DNA from: Todiramphus chloris collaris
Taxonomy: Eukaryota; Chordata; Aves; Coraciiformes; Alcedinidae
NCBI GenBank assembly: GCA_025345505.1
Contig: JANVCC010000025.1
Span: forward strand, 1,658,971 to 1,722,970
Direction: 5' to 3'
Length of the DNA: 64,000 bases
Shown here piece by piece: positions 34,991 to 46,790 of this stretch (positions within the stretch are counted from its first letter, which is position 1; each line of letters begins with the position of its first letter). A program made the translations under genes and the position numbers. Below the pieces are notes generated by a model. It saw nothing but the letters and a program-made list of their open reading frames with translations. It was not told the origin of the DNA and did no database searches.

Positions 34991-37188
34991 TTCAGTTCCC
35001 ATGCAAAGCTCTCCAAACATTTCCAACACACTGTATCGAGCGATGCTTTATTATTATATGTAAGCGATGTCAAGCAGATGGTTTCTGCAGCAGTTTTTCT
35101 AATTTGGCAAAAGATGCTGGCAAGTGTAGTTAGGTGAATGTTGTGAGAAAGCTCAATGAAAAAATGTGTCTAGTTGAGGCTGAGAGCGATACTCAAAGGA
35201 GAAGCTAGACTTTTTGGCTCCTTGATGGTGATTTTCAAAAGCTCTTTAGTTTATAAACCTTTACAGTCTCGCAGTGTTTTTTATTCTGTATACTTAAAGG
35301 AATGTGGGGTCTTTATCCATTCCTGTTTATCTCACAAAAGAATGTCTGGTGATCATGAAGTGGAAATCCTTTGTTTGCTTGATTCAAAAAGACACCAAAA
35401 AAACTCCTTCCTCCTTGTGTTTTCTGTAGACATGGAGCCACGAGAAATATACAACACACAGCAGCCTGAGTGGCCTCCACCCCCTTCTTATTCCTGCAGA
35501 GAAGAATGGAGTGTCTTCTGCAGGCAGTGTCTTGAATTAAAAATGTTTTGAAGCATCTGCTGATGCTCAGAACACTCTACCTAAGGTATGCTGAAGCAGA
35601 TTTCAATCTACTATAGTGGAGGCAGAGAACAAAGGACAAGAGCTCTAGAAAAACAGCATTTCCCAAAGGGTTTACCTGATTTGTTTTTGGTTTTTTTTTT
35701 TAAGCCCCGCTATGAAGTACAAGTAAATTCAAGGGGGGAAATAAAGCCAAAAAACTGATCATACTTCCACTGCCACCAGGTGTTTAGTGATGATGTTTAA
35801 AGTTCAAGCAAGACTGCCTGTGCTTCAGAAGCCTCTGAGGGACTCGGCTCTGCAGTCACATGAAGTAGGACCCAATTCCACGTATTGTCCCATCAGAACT
35901 CAGTGACTTCTAGGCAAAGAGCACAGCTGCTCTGTCATTGCTGTGACTTGACACCTTATGGGGGTACCCAGACAAACACTGGCCAAGTAGAAGCCCAGTA
36001 GTACCTGGCAGAACAGAGCTTGGCACGAGGTAGTTTCCCATGCCAAGCAGCAGTGAGACAGCAATGTCAGCGTATGTGAAGCAATTAATGAATAACTGAG
36101 CTTGAAAAGGGTCTGCATTTCAATTTGGAGGCGTCTTTGCAAATCCTATTTAAAATTGGCATCAGCATCAGATGCTTCTAGTTTTGTTTGTGTAGCTGTG
36201 AAAATTGACAAGTTCTATAGCTTCTGATCTCTCCAGGTGACAGTAGATGTGGAAGTAGAGTTCACGTTTTTATTAACTTTAGGATGTTGGGGGGTACTAA
36301 CAGGTGAGACAGCTGTGTTCTTGGATTTGAATATATTGTTTCTCTGGCCTTCAAAAGCTACAGCACAAGATGCAGGTGTCTTCAGACTTCTAAGGGAAAG
36401 CAAACAAAACAGAAAAAACGAGCTGGTATTTCTGACAATCCTCATGTACAATACCTTCTGCTGGCAGCTTCAAATGCCAGTGATAAGCCCTCGTTATGAA
36501 GGCACTTAGCTGAGGTCAGTAGCTGTTCAGTGGTGCCTGAATCAGTTTCCTCCATATTTATTCATTTCTTTTAATGGAAAAACATATTTATTTTTTACCT
36601 CACTGGTATTTGGGAGTCAGACTGGGTTTCTCAAGCTAAGCTTCCTGAAAATATGATTTCTTGTACAACATTTGGTATTTTCCAGTGGCAGTGTGTGTGC
36701 CATGCCATGTCTGAAGGAAGGTGGGTTTTTTTGTTTCTTTTGATTTTTCCACCTTGTAATTTTGTTCCTTTCCTCACCATCTACACTGGGGAGAGCATCT
36801 TTAGTCTTGAACTTAACTGTCCAAGACCCCAAGAGCCTCCTCAAAAGTGTGTTGAGACACGTCATGTTAATTGTTTTCTGTTGGACTGACCTCCTTTGTT
36901 TTTAATTTAATAACTGTCCAGTTATTAAGTCCAGTGCCCCCAAATGGCCTTATTCTGCACATATAAAAATACACACAAGAGACCGCTGCTCGTTTGCAGC
37001 TAACTGGCCTTTCATCTTGTTTGTCTGTTATATGCAGCTTCTCTTGGCTCCTCTCCTGGGACTTCACTCTGGCAAAACCTCTGTGGGTGCTTTTACTTTC
37101 AGAGAGCTTAGTTTCATTCATCTTCTCCGAAGTTTCAGCAGTATTTCAAGTAAGAATTTGTTTTAGATTAGAGTTCTTTGAGCTCTCA

Positions 37189-37214
37189 TTTAAACCTCAT
37201 TGTTGAGGTTTAAA
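37189..37214. repeat. Perfect 11-bp inverted repeat with 4-base loop
   Basis: TTTAAACCTCA (37189-37199) and its complement TGAGGTTTAAA (37204-37214) flank TTGT, forming a perfect hairpin. The stem is too short for a microRNA precursor. Confidence 0.9.
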
Positions 37215-37310
37215 AGTCCACACTGGTTTTCTCTCACATCTTTAACTCTCCCCCACTAAGGAAGGTTCTACAGAGCTTTACTATCAATGATCACCGTGGC
37301 ATAAAATATT

Positions 37311-37378
37311 AAATAAACCTGTAGTTGTTACTCTGACATAAAAATAAAATAAATAAATCTGCAGTTGTAACTCGGAAA
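37311..37378 (+). repeat. Imperfect tandem duplication, about 44-bp period
   Basis: 'aataaacctgtagttgttactctg' is followed after an A/T-rich spacer by 'aataaatctgcagttgtaactcgg', with four mismatches. Confidence 0.8.
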
Positions 37379-40300
37379 CTTCCTTCTCTCTGAGATCCAC
37401 GACCTCCAGCTTCCTGCTGAATCAGAGCTGGCAAATAGAGATCTGGAGAGTCTGGTTTCTTGCATTACATCCCCCACAGAAGTGGGAACAGACGTTTGTA
37501 GCTGTCAAATAACAGGTGATAAATGGACAGCAGTGAAAGAAAGCTCTCCTAGGATGTTGTGTCTTCTGCACTGAAAGCTGAATTGAGTGATTGTTTTTTC
37601 AGAAACTGTATCTCTCCAGAAAGAAGATCTTTCAAATGCGCATCTCGTTGAACATAAGGAGATGCTACTAGCATTTTGAAATACTAGCCCTTTGGGTCAG
37701 GGAACTTTTGACTTGTTCCTTACTGAAGCTGTATGTTTCTGGGGTCTTGCTGTAATTAAGGAATCTGGGGGTACAAGTGACGTCTTCACTGAGTGATTGA
37801 AATTCGAGGCATACTCTTCCAGGCCCATTCTTCTTCTCCACTGAAATACAAATGTCCATTTTCAAAGTTAAATTCAGATTAAGAACTGTTTAAACTTGAT
37901 TCTGCTACACAGAAATTTTACAGTCAATAAATATCTTCGGTTTGTGCCCTGTTATAATTTTTCACAATCCCAAACCACCAGCAATTTCCCTGTTTTCTGG
38001 CAAACCTGCCTGTCCCCTCTCTAAGAAGAACTAATGACTTACTGCGTTTCTTCTTTTTAACATTCTTCCCCTTCCATAGTTGCAGGTACAAACTTCTTTG
38101 ATGATGTAATTGATTAACTCACATAAGTTAAACTTCAGTCTCTAGTTTCAAGTTATATTTTGCTTTGAGGATCAAAGCTTCAGCCTGCCTATCTTGAAAG
38201 CTGCTCTGGTTTGTAGAGTATAATATTAGTCTCATGAAAGATATACTATCTTTGTAAATTCACTCCAGTTTATATCCTGCAGTGGTCATACCTACATTCA
38301 CACCGTTACTTCCACGTAGAAGGTGACTAAAAAGAGCAGATGTCATATATTTAATCAAGACCTTTCTCTTTCATGATTTTCCTGTTTCAAGAAAACAAAG
38401 ATAAATGGCAAAGCAAAATTGCTCCTCTTCTGGTTTTACCTGTTTGAAGGCTTATAGTGAACTTAGAATTTGAGTGCAGCAGTTTTATATTCTCTTCTGC
38501 CAGCCATCCCATCCAAACGCTTCTCATTGGCTTGTTACACAGCTCCCTCATTTGCTCACAGATTTAAAACCAGACAGCTAAAGGCACCTTTCTACACAGC
38601 AGGCAGTCTTGTTCCTGCTAGAGCACAGGGTGAAGTCTTGGCTTCCCTTGGCCTGTGTAGGCCAACACTGTCAGCCTGGGACTATGTTTCATGGTTGAAA
38701 CCTCTCTGTGTTGATCTGCAATGGAAAAGGGAACCCTCTGCCTGCAGGCTCTTGTGACTAGAGGTAACTTCTAACTCCATGAAGGCTCCAGAACCTATTC
38801 TAGAGGGTCATCTAGGAGGTAATACTAGATTATGATTTTTCATTAGGAGATGCAATACCGAAAGCAGCCTTTCCGTGAGTTTAGCAAGGTTTCTAGACCA
38901 TTACTCCTCACTTGGGGTAACACAGAAGTTGTATAGAGATGGGCAAAATGAATGAAAACTTAGGGTCATTTCCAGGCCTTACTTTCCCACCATCAATTAT
39001 GAACAGGGTGGAGTTTTTATTAGTTTAGGCTGGAGTGTTTAGGAGGCCCTGACATCCGCATATCAGAGCTTCTATTTCAAATTGCAGATTTATTTTTTCA
39101 CTTGTCTTTACCCAGCATGTTAGCTTTTAGTTAGAAATGATGTCTCCAGGCACAGGAGTATGTCCTGTGTTCCTCTCTTATGCTGTCAGTTCCTGGAATT
39201 TATAAGTTACTTTCATAATTACTACTTTTATTATGTTCTGGAGAAACTCCTTTGCTCTAATCCTTTTTTTTGCAAGAAAGCAGTACAAATGTGCTGCCTC
39301 ATGGCTTAGCTGGAAGTGCTACTCCCTCTTAGCAGAAGAGGTGTGAAATGGTAATGAGAATGCAAATAAACCAGAATTTATAAATTGCAGAGAGGGTTTC
39401 TTCTAATCACAAAATCTACATGTCTTGGCAGGCTAAGTTGGATCAAAAGTCCAGTTTCACTCTTAATAGGAATTGCTCAGCAATGCCTGGGAAACACGGC
39501 TCCAGCACATGTCTCCGAGTTCCTCTGTCAAACTCAAAGCAGATTTTCAGCTGTCAGTGGTTCCTAACTCAAGAAATTCTAGGCAAGTAAAGCAGCCCTT
39601 GGCCACCTGTAGCTCTCCCAAGGTTCCTATGCCAGATGTTTGCTCTTGTCTCTGCAGCACAAGCAGCGCGAGGAGGTCCCAGAACATCGTTATCTGCAAT
39701 AAGCATTAAGCAATGCAAAGAGAATTTGTGTTTCTTTGGCAAGCTGCTTGCCCTTGCTGGTGAAGGGAGGGGAAATGATGAAGGAAGATTTTCTCGAGAA
39801 CAGGTTTTTTCCGTAGCACCCACGTGGGAATAGAAGGGGGAAAGAAATCAAATATTTTCAGATTTTTAAGTCTGAAAGAAACTGTCAGCTTATTTAATGT
39901 AATAGTTTTATAAAGAAGGTCATAACATCTCACTTTAGCAAGTCAAACCACTTCTATAAGACTGTGGTGCTTAGCTAGAAAATAAACGTGCATTTGTCAT
40001 TTCTTACTCTAGCTTGTCCAGTTGTGCATAATAACAACACCAACAATTAATGTTGAGAATTAAGGGGTTTTTCTCCCCCCATCTGAAACCATCTCCCTTG
40101 AGCTGCTGGCCATTGGTGGTTCTTTCTGTAGGAAATTAAAGACGGATGTGGCACTCAGTAATGTCTTTCCAGGCTGATACACATACCTTGTAAATGAGAT
40201 ATAACTTGGTCATCTTTTGATCATCTGACCATACAGTTAAATTGTAAGGAAACATTTCTAACTTTTGATAAAGGACACCTCTCTTTTTACGTGACAGATT

Positions 40301-41672
40301 CTACCTTCTCTTAAAAGTGGTTTTGTCAGTCAGTGGTCTACAGCCACGTAAAAAAATTCTGTCTCTGTCCCTGCCCCCCACTTTGTTACTGATAGGAGGA
40401 ATAGATTATCCTTACTTTTCTTCATTATTTTTTTCTTTGTTTCATTCACCACAACATTACTTTGAAAACTCGTATTTTAGCTGCATGTCTGTTGTGACCC
40501 TCATGGTTTTCAGCTGCTACTTCCTGAAATAGTCTCTCCTCTCATAATTAAAACCTGATGTCTTGGTCTTTGATACCTAACTTTGGCTTTTTCACCAGCA
40601 TTGTATTTGAATGGGTCTAATTCTTCAAGAGATCCAGACTTTTCTCTACAGCTGCCCCGTTCTCACTCACTATCTACTACCCCATCAGTCCTTTTGTAGT
40701 CTGTAAATTTGATAAGAGACACCTGATAGTTGCAACCACATCACCAAGGAAACTTCAGACAGCACTGAACTCAACTGGAAGTACTTTTTGGTGAAGATCC
40801 CCTGTGGATAACCTCTCAGGAGTTACCAGCAGCCAGAGCTTATCTGCTCCATGTGCACTTTGCTGAGGGTGTTGTCGTTTTCTATAATAATGCATCAGCT
40901 TCTAACTCAAATTATTCACCAAAGTAAAAATAGTGCAGGCTGTCCAAGGCTAAATTGCAGATTGAAAATTCTGCTTTCCTATGAGTTCTGGTTTTTTTAC
41001 AAATTTTATTTTAATCGTGATCTTGCTGTTACTGTGCACTTTCCTGTTGTTAAATGCATTAATTTCTCAGTGTGTGTGTTTTCTGACTGAAACACTGAGG
41101 CATTGTCAATTCACTCACATTTGATTGTATTTTATGAATATAGTTGCAATCACTCCACCAGAAAGCTAGTATTAGTACTTGACTTTTTTCCTGTCTTTCT
41201 CATGTCTTGCAGTACCAAATCTGTAGAGGCTGCTGCAGGTTGGAAGGATGATTGTAAGGAATGAATGCTTTACAGGTGGTTGCCTCAGAAGACAGTGTGC
41301 TGAACTGGAAAACAGTTCCTGCAGTTCATGTCACATAGAGAACGTAATATCTTGCTAAAAACACAATGAGGGAAGTTCTCTTCCTAGTTTTGCCACAGAC
41401 ATTTTGTATCTGGCTCAGGCCTTCGCCACTTCTGCATTTAGAGGTGTTAATATGCAGTGAATGTTTCCAGGCAATGAATAGGTGAAAATGTTTTTTCTAA
41501 TAGTGTACTAACCTTTGGTGCCCCAAAAGTACTTAGAAAAATAAAAGGATGGCTGGTGAACAAGATAATGAGGTACTTGAGGTAACAAAGCACTGCTGAG
41601 GTAGCTTCCATTAAGCATCAGTTTATTGTTCCTACCAGAGGCTGATCCTACCGTGCTAATGGATTTATAGTA

Positions 41673-42340
41673 GTGACACTGTATGGAGATACCGTACAAG
41701 TTTACTGGTGGGATGCTGTGAGTGACTTCTGTGCACGCAGGTTCGCTGGAGATGCCTGGTGCTTACAGCCTGGCAGCCTCACACCTATCTGTTCCGGAAG
41801 GAAGGTTCTATGTTTTAGCACCTTGGCAGGGTTACCCGATGCTTTGTTAGCAGCACAAATTGAAAATACGCTTGGCCAGATGAAGTTTGCTCGGCACAGG
41901 CGCCGGGGAAAGGCTGAGGGAGCAACGCTCTGTGAATCACCACGTTCACTGGCCGCACGCTCGCTGCCGAGCACTCAGTCCTGTCTGCCACAGTGGGAGG
42001 CAGGAGGACACCAAGGTGGGCTTCTGAGCAGATGCCTCTCTACAGCCCATACAAGTGAAGCTTGCTTCTGAAATATCCTGGTTGCTCCCTGCCTTTCTGT
42101 ATTAGAACTCTCAAGTTATGATTTAATTTGTTTCCAGTCAGATACAACCACTATCTAAAAATAGAACAGGGAATGCAAAACCAAACAAAAAGCAGTCATT
42201 GTCTCTTGATTTCTTCTTATGAGACCATTCTTCAGGGATAAGCTTAAAAAGTACATCTGTCTTTCCTGTCTTAAAGTTTCTGCTTAGTTCTGCATTTTAT
42301 ATTTTGGTGGTTTTTCTTCATTTGATAATAGCAAATAATC
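41673..42340. other. Local CpG-retaining patch, no gene assigned
   Basis: Around 41880-41985 several CpGs cluster ('gctcggcacaggcgccgggg', 'ggccgcacgctcgctgccgag'). An open + frame of 132 codons covers the patch but has no known domain, and a 90-codon frame lies opposite it. Regulatory or an old repeat; unresolved. Confidence 0.3.
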
Positions 42341-42869
42341 ATTGAAGTGTGACAGGTGGTGAGGTAAAGCCTTCAGCTACCTCAGCACCACCCCATCAAT
42401 TTACAGAGCTCCGCCTCTGGTGGAGTTTTAGTTCTCTGCTTCCATGTCATTTGGTGAAATGCTTTTCTGTAAAAGCTAAAAACTCTGCTTGTTTTAAAGC
42501 TCACCAAGTGCATTCATACTCAGTCTACACTCCTTTTGTGTTGAGACTGAGGAGTGACTGTTCTTCTGTGTCCGTTTCCCTTGGTGTGGTTGCAGACAGT
42601 GACTGCATCCCCTCGCCTGGCTGCTCACAGGTGATGCTGTTCAGGTGTCCTCCCTGTGTGAGGTTTTTTTTTCCTCAGCCCAGCCCTTGCTGTGGCACAA
42701 ACAACCGCAGCTGTTGACAGGGCTCTGGGTGAGTTCCATCAGGGTTCCATACAACCCCTTTTCTAGATCTGTTTTTAGATTGTACTTGCTTTATTTACAG
42801 CTCACTGTTACAAATGTGAGCTGTTCCTCGTACCCTTTTTCCTCTTGGATGTATTTCTGGACTACAAAA

Positions 42870-43790
42870 TACAGCGTCAAGGACTATCCTCCACCCGTAA
42901 GGGGGAGCCACCCAGGCTGGCCAAGGGCAGACAGTGCAGCAGCCATGTTTCTGCGGGTCTGTCAGTTGAAAGTGCCTGAAATGATGAGAAGTCGCAGCTG
43001 GAACTCGGGGTCTCTGAAGGCACCAGAGGCACCAAGGTGGCGGCGCAGGGTGTGGAGCTGGAGGAGCCAGACCTGCAGCGCTGTTGTCCCCTGCCCACTG
43101 GAGCAGTCTCAGGTGTCTGCCTACAGGGCCCTACCCGAGGAGGGCTGCACCCGGAACCTTCCTAACAAACAGCTCCTCATCTTTGAAGGTATTTGTGAGT
43201 TAAATGGCTTCCCCCCTGACCTGTGACAGGGCACCTGGTGCTTCCCCACCCATCCTGCTGGGAACTGTTGTTCCCCAGCCGCTTACTGGGGGGTGAGTGT
43301 GTGTGGGCCCTGGGGCTGAGGGGGGACAGGCCGCAGCCTGGAGCTCGGCTGTGCTTGCTCCTTCTTTGAGGGGCGGTTGGTTGCTCTCCAGAGGCAGGAA
43401 AGGTGAGGAGGAAGGGCAGGGTTTGGTGCAGTCGTGCCTGTGTGTGGGAGCTGAGCGAGGCAGCCCAGGGGGTGGGAAACGATGATGTTGGCCTGAATCT
43501 GGCAAAGCACAGACCCCTACTTGGGCGGAGTGCCCCTGAAGTGCCAAATGGCGCCCAAGGGGCAGTGTGAGGATAATGCACATTCCAGGGAGGGGGAAAC
43601 AGCTCTTTAGGTGAATTAAAATCGGAAGACATGTTTTCCCAGTGAGGAGTAAGACAGCAGGTGCTGCTGAGGTGGAAATGAGCTGGCCTTTTACTCAGGG
43701 GGGTGGTGGTGGTCAGGGGAGAGGCCGCCCCTCAGACCCAAAGGCCTCACTGTGGGGGATGCAGAGGCCTCCGTAACGTGCTTGGTGATG
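42870..43790. other. GC-rich patch with overlapping open frames
   Basis: GC and G-run content rise sharply here (for example 43285-43330 and 43690-43725), with modest CpG numbers. Open frames of 193 codons (+, 42645-43226) and 151 codons (-, 43177-43632) exist. Their composition (W/R/S- and P/S/T-rich) follows base composition, and no conserved domain is recognised. A possible 5' splice site (GAAG|GTATTTGTGAGT) occurs at about 43188. Treated as non-coding. Confidence 0.35.
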
Positions 43791-44456
43791 TTTGGGTTAC
43801 CCGGGTAACTTCTTGATGGGATTGATGGTCTGTCCTGAACCCCACAGAAAGGAGTTGGCTGAGCAAGGGCTCGAGCAGCTTAAACTGCTTTTAAGTTTTG
43901 AGTGTAATTCATCCCTTCAATCTGGCCACCCTTGTTGGATACAAGTCAAAAATCAAACAGGAAATTCAGAAGTCATTCTTTACCTGTCAGCTCAGGCTAG
44001 GCACAGTTTTCATATGTTATTTTCCACAGCTGTATTTAACTTCTCTGCTCATCTGCTTATGACCTTAACTGCATTGTAGAGGAGTGGGAAATGGGCTGGT
44101 GGTTTTGTGTACTTAATGTTATTGCTGAATTTTTATGGCATGTCTGTAGGTACAAATATAAAGTCAGGAATTCAACTTGGGTTGTGGCCGGTGGTGTCAT
44201 CTTCAGACTTTTTTTTTTTCCTGAGTGGAATCATGAGTAGCTGTGAAATAATTCAAACCTTACTCAAACTGATCCATTTTAGTGTCAGAGACCTGAAGAG
44301 ATCATAGGATACAGCAAGAGGCCACAAGCTCATCAATTACTAGAGGGGAGATACTCGGTGTTTGCACACAGCGTCAACTGTCAGCAGTTGCAATAACCCA
44401 GCACAGCCCACTCAGGCAGACTGACAATTATTTGGGGTTTTCCTGTCTTTTGTAGT

Positions 44457-44502
44457 GGGTTTTTTGTTTGGTTGTGGGTTTTTTGGGTTTTTTTTTTTTT
44501 TA
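44457..44502 (+). repeat. T/G-rich low-complexity tract
   Basis: GGGTTTTTTGTTTGGTTGTG followed by long T runs. Confidence 0.85.
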
Positions 44503-45706
44503 ACAGGGTCCTCTTCCACATTCACTGAAGAGGCTATGTGATGATAATTATGTGCTTTTAACTTTTGCCTAATTCATCAATGTTCTGTACTTGTATTCAT
44601 GTTTTACAACACTTTCTTAATCATTACATTGTGATTCATGTCCTGTTATGTCCATTGCTTAATGAACTCTGAAGAGTGAAATACAGCATATATTCAGCAC
44701 TTTTTGCACAGAAAGTTTGTGAATACACAGAACTGCCTGTCTTGGAAGACTGATGCTAGGTGCCTTGCAGTATACTTCATTGCAGCTCTTCTATCAGGGT
44801 GCTTCAGGTTTCTCACCATTTGGAGTAATAGGAAAGACAGAAAAATCCAGTCATTCTGTGTTCTTCCTTTCCTGGGTTTACTGTCATAAATCACCCTGAG
44901 AGCCTGTAGCTGCTGCTGAAAACGGCAGCCCCATCTGTGTGACTGTGCTCTGCCCTCCCCGAGTTGGTGCTAGCAGCTGTGTGGCCATGCAGGCAGCAGC
45001 AGAGAAAGAAAACAAATTAACTTTGGGCTGCATCAGCAAGTTGGTCTGACTTGCCATGTACCAGTGGTTGCTGGTGGTGACAACCCCTTTTCGGGCAGGA
45101 GCGCACAGACACCAGTGTGGGTTCAGATGGGTGTTAGCCGAAGATGAAACCACATCTTAAGAAGCGACACAAAGGGAGGAAGCGTTGATCTTTTGTGCAG
45201 TTATACTGTATCTTGAGAGAGACTTTGGGTTGCTTTCATCTTTCTAGCCTATGGACTATTGTGCCCAGCCATCTGTTATCGCCGTGCTGCACGCAGCGCA
45301 ATGCAATACACTGCGACATCTCTTCCTTACTTTCCCATTTCACTTTTTTTTCTTTCCAAATTATCTATTTGCAAATAAGAAACATTTTCTCACCTTTCAT
45401 GTGAATTTTTTTTAACACTGCCTCTTGTGCTGCTTATCCCATATTCTTGAAAACAGTGGAGTATTTACTGAGCAGAGGGAAGTGCACTAGCTGAGGAATC
45501 AGGAGATTGAATGTGAAATCCTTCTGGTAACAGTAGTGTTTCATCCCAGCGTGGTTTTGTTTTCTTTCTGATGTCCGTTGATCCGAAAAGGTAGGTAGAT
45601 GGCTGTTCTAGATCATGAATGGCAGCCCATTATGTCTTTCAGGCTTTCATAAATCAATCTTAGGACAAGTACTTACCTATTGGCTTGGTTAAAGTTTTCT
45701 TTTGAC

Positions 45707-45780
45707 CTCCCCCCCCACCCCCCTTATTTTTTTTTTTGTGGTGTTTTTTGTTTTTGTTTTGTTTCTCTTTTTCCCCCCTC
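45707..45780 (+). repeat. Polypyrimidine / T-rich low-complexity tract
   Basis: C8-ACCCCCC, then a 12-T run, then GTTTT-type repeats ending in CCCCCCTC. Confidence 0.9.
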
Positions 45781-46737
45781 TTGGAAGTTTGCTCTGTGTT
45801 TCAGGTATTTGCAGAGTTCTCTGTTTCAGAAAGCTTGTTGGGTTTTGTTTAGATTTTTTCTACAGTATTGTCGGAAAGCAACTCAAGGTTACTGTTTTAG
45901 GCAGTTATTTTTGTTAGAGCTGAGTAGGTCACAGTGCATTTTGTAGGTTTGCCTCAATTCCTGACTCTTCCTCGGGAAAGTTTTGTTTTCATTCTTTTCT
46001 TGAATATTCACTTGATATTGAATGCAGTGCGGTTTTTTGTTTGTTTTAACAATATCCATCTTACTGACAAATTGATTTATAATCCTGCTTTTAGGGCAGT
46101 CTCCTATAGAATGTAACAGAAAACTGTAATTTTTTTCTGAATTTCCTTGAAGCCTAAGGATTTTCTAATCCTCTGTGAACCATGGTACATATTTGAGATA
46201 CAGAATCCTTACTAAATGTTTCATATATGAAACACAGTAACCAGCTAACATGCCCAGGGCACAGTATGGTACATCAGCAAGTGTTCACTGTTAAAATGTC
46301 TCTTTCCTAATGGGGACATTTTATTTGCTTCTTCAGGTACTTTCTGTGATGGTGTGGATTCAGTGAAAGACCACATGAACTTTCACTATGTTTATTTTTG
46401 GCTTTGTTTTCCTTACACTGCCACTCAGCGGTCAGTAAAATCGTGTCATCAAGACATTGTAGCTTCTGATAGCTGCAAAACTGCTATCCCCACTGTCCAG
46501 CTCTTTGTTTTGGGAGTTCTTATTTCATGGTGAGATCACACTAGAATGAGGCTCAGCATTCTAGAGCAAGCCTTTCTACATCACCAAATGAAATCTTGTT
46601 TAACCACAAAGTTTTCAAGCAACGAGATTAAATCCTGTGCCAAGAACTTGCTGTTCTGCCATAGAGAAACAAGATTGCACTTCCATTTAGAGAAATGAGA
46701 CTCCTGTAAGAGAGAAAAGGTTTTCTTTGGTGTTTCT

Positions 46738-46790
46738 GCTTGTTTGCTTTTGTTTGTTTGTGTTTTGTTGTTTTGGGGTTTTTTTTTAAT
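46738..46790 (+). repeat. GTTT-rich low-complexity tract
   Basis: Repeated TTTGTTTG-type units, then GGGG and a T9 run. Confidence 0.85.

Larger units (their letters stand above)
34991..41672. other. Intergenic, no gene recognised
   Basis: A frame at 35174-35551 contains a proline-rich stretch (PEWPPPPSY) after a pyrimidine tract and AG at 35430-35431. No donor or homology supports an exon. A palindrome and an imperfect tandem duplication are listed separately. No CR1 copies were seen. Confidence 0.45.

Noticed and set aside
41673-42071. Open + frame of 132 codons
   Set aside because: No known motif, a competing antisense frame of 90 codons, and no exon boundaries. CpG content alone explains the lack of stops.
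43285-43330. G-quadruplex
   Set aside because: G runs are present, but one loop is about 11 bases and the remaining runs do not give four tracts with short loops, so it does not fit the strict pattern.
43177-43632. Open minus-strand frame of 151 codons
   Set aside because: P/S/H-rich composition follows from GC-rich DNA. It overlaps other frames on both strands, and no domain, initiation context or splice structure supports it.
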